Assembly: GCA_030829765.1 (NCBI GenBank)
Contig: JAUROO010000051.1
Location: 1 to 23,880 of the forward strand
Length of the DNA stretch: 23,880 nucleotides
Direction: 5' to 3'
Source: Miltoncostaeales bacterium
GTDB taxonomy: Bacteria; Actinomycetota; Thermoleophilia; Miltoncostaeales; Miltoncostaeaceae
A program made the translations under genes and the position numbers. Shown here one piece after another: positions 22,216 through 23,880 of the stretch (position 1 is its first letter; every line of letters begins with the position of its first letter). The notes under the pieces are model-generated. The model was given only the letters and a program-made list of their open reading frames with translations, had not been told where the DNA came from and searched no databases.

Positions 22216-23172
22216 ATGCCCGAGGTGCGCATCGATGAAAGCGTCACCCCGGCGGCACACCGCGCGGGCCTCACGGCCGCGCTGGAGGCGCGCCGGGTGG
22301 ACAACCGCTTCCACTACGCAGGCGGTGCAGCCGCCGCCCGGTGGCGGGCCCTCGCCGCCGAGCATTCACCCTCCCGCGACGATGCGGACGGCCTGGTGGC
22401 CTATGAGGCGGCCGCACGGACGGCGCTGGGTGTCCTGCCCGACGGTCCCGTGCATGTGATCGGCGTGGGGTGCGGGGATGGCGTGAAGGAACGGCGCCTC
22501 CTCGGCGCGCTCGCCGGTACCGGACGACGGGACATCGCGGCCACGCCCGTTGACGTGAGCGTGCCGCTCGTCACGGCGGCCGCGGAGGCCATGCAGGCGG
22601 TCCCCGTCGTGGACGCCACGCACGCGGTGGCCGTTGACATCACGCTGGTGCGGGACCTCTCCCCCCTTCTCGCGCCCCGCCTGCCGGGTACGCGCGTGGT
22701 GACCCTGTTCGGGGTGCTGTCCACGGTGGGCGATGGCGCGCTGGCTCCGGCCATGTCGCTGCTGCGCCGCGGGGACATCCTCTTGGCGAGCGCCAACCTG
22801 CTGCCCCCGTCGCCGGACGCGCGCGACGCCGTGATGGCCCAGTACGACAACCGGCCCACGCGCGAGTGGCTGGGAACCGTGCTGACCGAGATCGGGGTGG
22901 GCGGCGCCGACGACATCCGATTCCGCTGGGAGCGGTCGCCCACCGGCGACATGGTCGTGGGCGAGGTGACCCCCTCCGCGCCGGTGGTGGCATCGGTCGG
23001 CGGGGTCACCGTGGGGCTGGCGGCGGGAATGCCCATCCGCGTCCTGGAATCCCATCGGCACTCCGCCGAGGGCTTGTCGCGCATGCTGGCGGCAGCCGGG
23101 CTGGACGTCCGGGCGACGTGCGTCTCGCCCAGCGGCGAGGAGGGCGTGGCCGTGGGGGTCAGCCGGGGCTGA
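22216..23172 (+). CDS. EgtD-like (histidine-specific type) SAM methyltransferase
   Basis: This 318-residue protein resembles the Methyltransf_33 fold of EgtD, which trimethylates histidine in ergothioneine synthesis. Similar points are VIGVGCGDGVKERRLL (81-96, SAM motif I), TPVDVSVPLV (110-119), a FGVLST segment (165-170) where EgtD has LGSTLGN, QYDNRPTREWL (209-219), and RVLESHRHS (275-283) near the C-terminus. In EgtD the corresponding segment carries an E-x-S substrate contact; here the serine position appears to be H280. The N-terminal Tyr-rich region of EgtD is poorly conserved. It is therefore probably a paralogue with a different substrate. No EgtB-like gene is in the window. Its 3' end overlaps the convergent DHPS-like gene by 14 nt. 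Confidence 0.65.
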   Translation: MPEVRIDESVTPAAHRAGLTAALEARRVDNRFHYAGGAAAARWRALAAEHSPSRDDADGLVAYEAAARTALGVLPDGPVHVIGVGCGDGVKERRLLGALAGTGRRDIAATPVDVSVPLVTAAAEAMQAVPVVDATHAVAVDITLVRDLSPLLAPRLPGTRVVTLFGVLSTVGDGALAPAMSLLRRGDILLASANLLPPSPDARDAVMAQYDNRPTREWLGTVLTEIGVGGADDIRFRWERSPTGDMVVGEVTPSAPVVASVGGVTVGLAAGMPIRVLESHRHSAEGLSRMLAAAGLDVRATCVSPSGEEGVAVGVSRG

Positions 23173-23880
23173 TGTCCCCGGGGGCGAGCGCGCCGAGGGT
23201 GTCCAGTACCGCGCGCACCCGTGGCACCTCATGCGTGCGGAAGAGCCCCGTGCGCCCCATGGCCGCGAGGACCGCGAAGAACGGCTCGGCGCTTCGCACC
23301 TCGTCCTCGAAGTAGTCGAACGCATGCGGCAGGGCGTGGCACACCGGCCAGCCCAGCACGCGCAGGCGGAAGGTATTCAGGAACACCTTCATCTGATGAC
23401 GCACCCGGGTGGGCCCGTCCAGCAGGTTGCCGTAGTAGAAGCCCAGCCCCGGGTCGATGACGATGCGCTCCACGCCCTGGGCCACCGCGCGGTCGATGCG
23501 CGGACCGAAGTGCTCCAGCAGTGCGGGCACCGGGTCGTCCCCCAGCACCAGGTCGTGTACCTCGCGCACGTTCGCGCCCTGCACGAAGCACATGATGACG
23601 GCCGCGTCATGCTCCGCCGCGGTCGCATACATCTCGTCCTCGCGCTCCACCCCCGTGAGGTTCAGCACCGCGGCCCCCGCCCCCAGCGCAACCCGGGCGA
23701 CATCCGGTGAGTAGGTCTCCACCGAGGTCGGGATCCCCTCCGCCCGCAGCCCCTCGATGACGGGCAGCACCCCGGCCAGTTGATCGGCGGGCGACACCCG
23801 CGCGGCGCCGGCGAGTGTGGATTCCGCCCCGATATCCACGATCAGCGCGCCCTGTGCGGCGAGCACCCGCCCCCGGCGGA
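23159..23880 (-). CDS. Dihydropteroate-synthase-like (pterin-binding) protein, N-terminus cut by right edge
   Basis: About 240 residues of a TIM-barrel protein related to dihydropteroate synthase (FolP), which joins pABA to the pterin pyrophosphate in folate synthesis. Recognised strands are VDIGAEST (FolP: DIGGEST), SVETYSPDVARVALGAGAAVLNLTG, VIDPGLGFYYGN (FolP: DPGIGFGKT) and the terminal RTHEV (FolP: RVHDV). The SRK segment that binds pterin and pABA is replaced by CHALPHAFDYFEDEV, so it may not be a true folate enzyme. The frame stays open to the window end, so the start lies outside; an internal GTG at 23866 is only a nominal first codon. It converges on the EgtD-like gene. The missing N-terminus prevents a firmer call. 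Confidence 0.7.
   Translation of the reverse strand, partial: RRGRVLAAQGALIVDIGAESTLAGAARVSPADQLAGVLPVIEGLRAEGIPTSVETYSPDVARVALGAGAAVLNLTGVEREDEMYATAAEHDAAVIMCFVQGANVREVHDLVLGDDPVPALLEHFGPRIDRAVAQGVERIVIDPGLGFYYGNLLDGPTRVRHQMKVFLNTFRLRVLGWPVCHALPHAFDYFEDEVRSAEPFFAVLAAMGRTGLFRTHEVPRVRAVLDTLGALAPGDISPG

Overview
The window is GC-rich, tightly packed chromosomal DNA. Several traits point to the Actinomycetota, possibly a deep lineage such as Thermoleophilia; this is inference. They are the high G+C, many GTG/TTG starts, an initiator tRNA with a C1-U72 mismatch and no encoded CCA, an MSMEG_0565-type glycosyltransferase, and many genes whose start codon lies 6-8 nt after a TANNNT -10 hexamer with no Shine-Dalgarno, which indicates leaderless transcripts. 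No transposase, phage gene or CRISPR array was seen. 23 protein genes were recognised (two cut by the edges), plus one tRNA and one tentative leader peptide.

Layout. 1-2043 (minus): HTH/coiled-coil protein, a shortened FdrA-like protein, and the N-terminus of a glycosyltransferase. 2044-2165: an AT-rich divergent control region. 2166-5467 (plus): an overlapping ArsR - DUF2892 - MMPL transporter - TehB-like methyltransferase operon. 5464-9503 (minus): a second MMPL transporter translationally coupled to a tandem-duplicated alpha/beta hydrolase. 9558-12348 (plus): TauE/SafE permease, a DUF1116 protein (the usual partner of FdrA), and a membrane-anchored TPR-like protein. 12411-14752 (plus): rpoD behind a roughly 255-nt hairpin-rich leader, a strong terminator, a 60-aa membrane protein and a MOSC-domain protein. 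14742-15212 (minus): mgsA. 15314-15387: tRNA-fMet and a hairpin. 15440-17248 (plus): a MASE1-EamA fusion. 17245-20311 (minus): multicopper oxidase, secreted pentapeptide-repeat protein and a channel-like membrane protein. 20363-23172 (plus): typA and an EgtD-like methyltransferase. 23159-23880 (minus): a DHPS-like protein cut by the right edge.

How they fit together. The core is housekeeping: transcription initiation (rpoD), translation (tRNA-fMet, typA) and the methylglyoxal bypass (mgsA). Around it are export and envelope genes: two MMPL pumps, TauE/SafE, an EamA-type carrier, an exported copper oxidase and a pentapeptide protein. The ArsR operon reads as a sensor-controlled efflux/detoxification unit. 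The FdrA and DUF1116 homologues suggest a reduced or dispersed oxamate carbamoyltransferase-like system; the third usual subunit (DUF2877) is not in view.

The items most worth a second look are the structured rpoD leader, the MASE1-EamA fusion, the perfectly spaced tandem hydrolase, the split and truncated FdrA/DUF1116 pair, and the MOSC and DHPS homologues that lack signature active-site residues.
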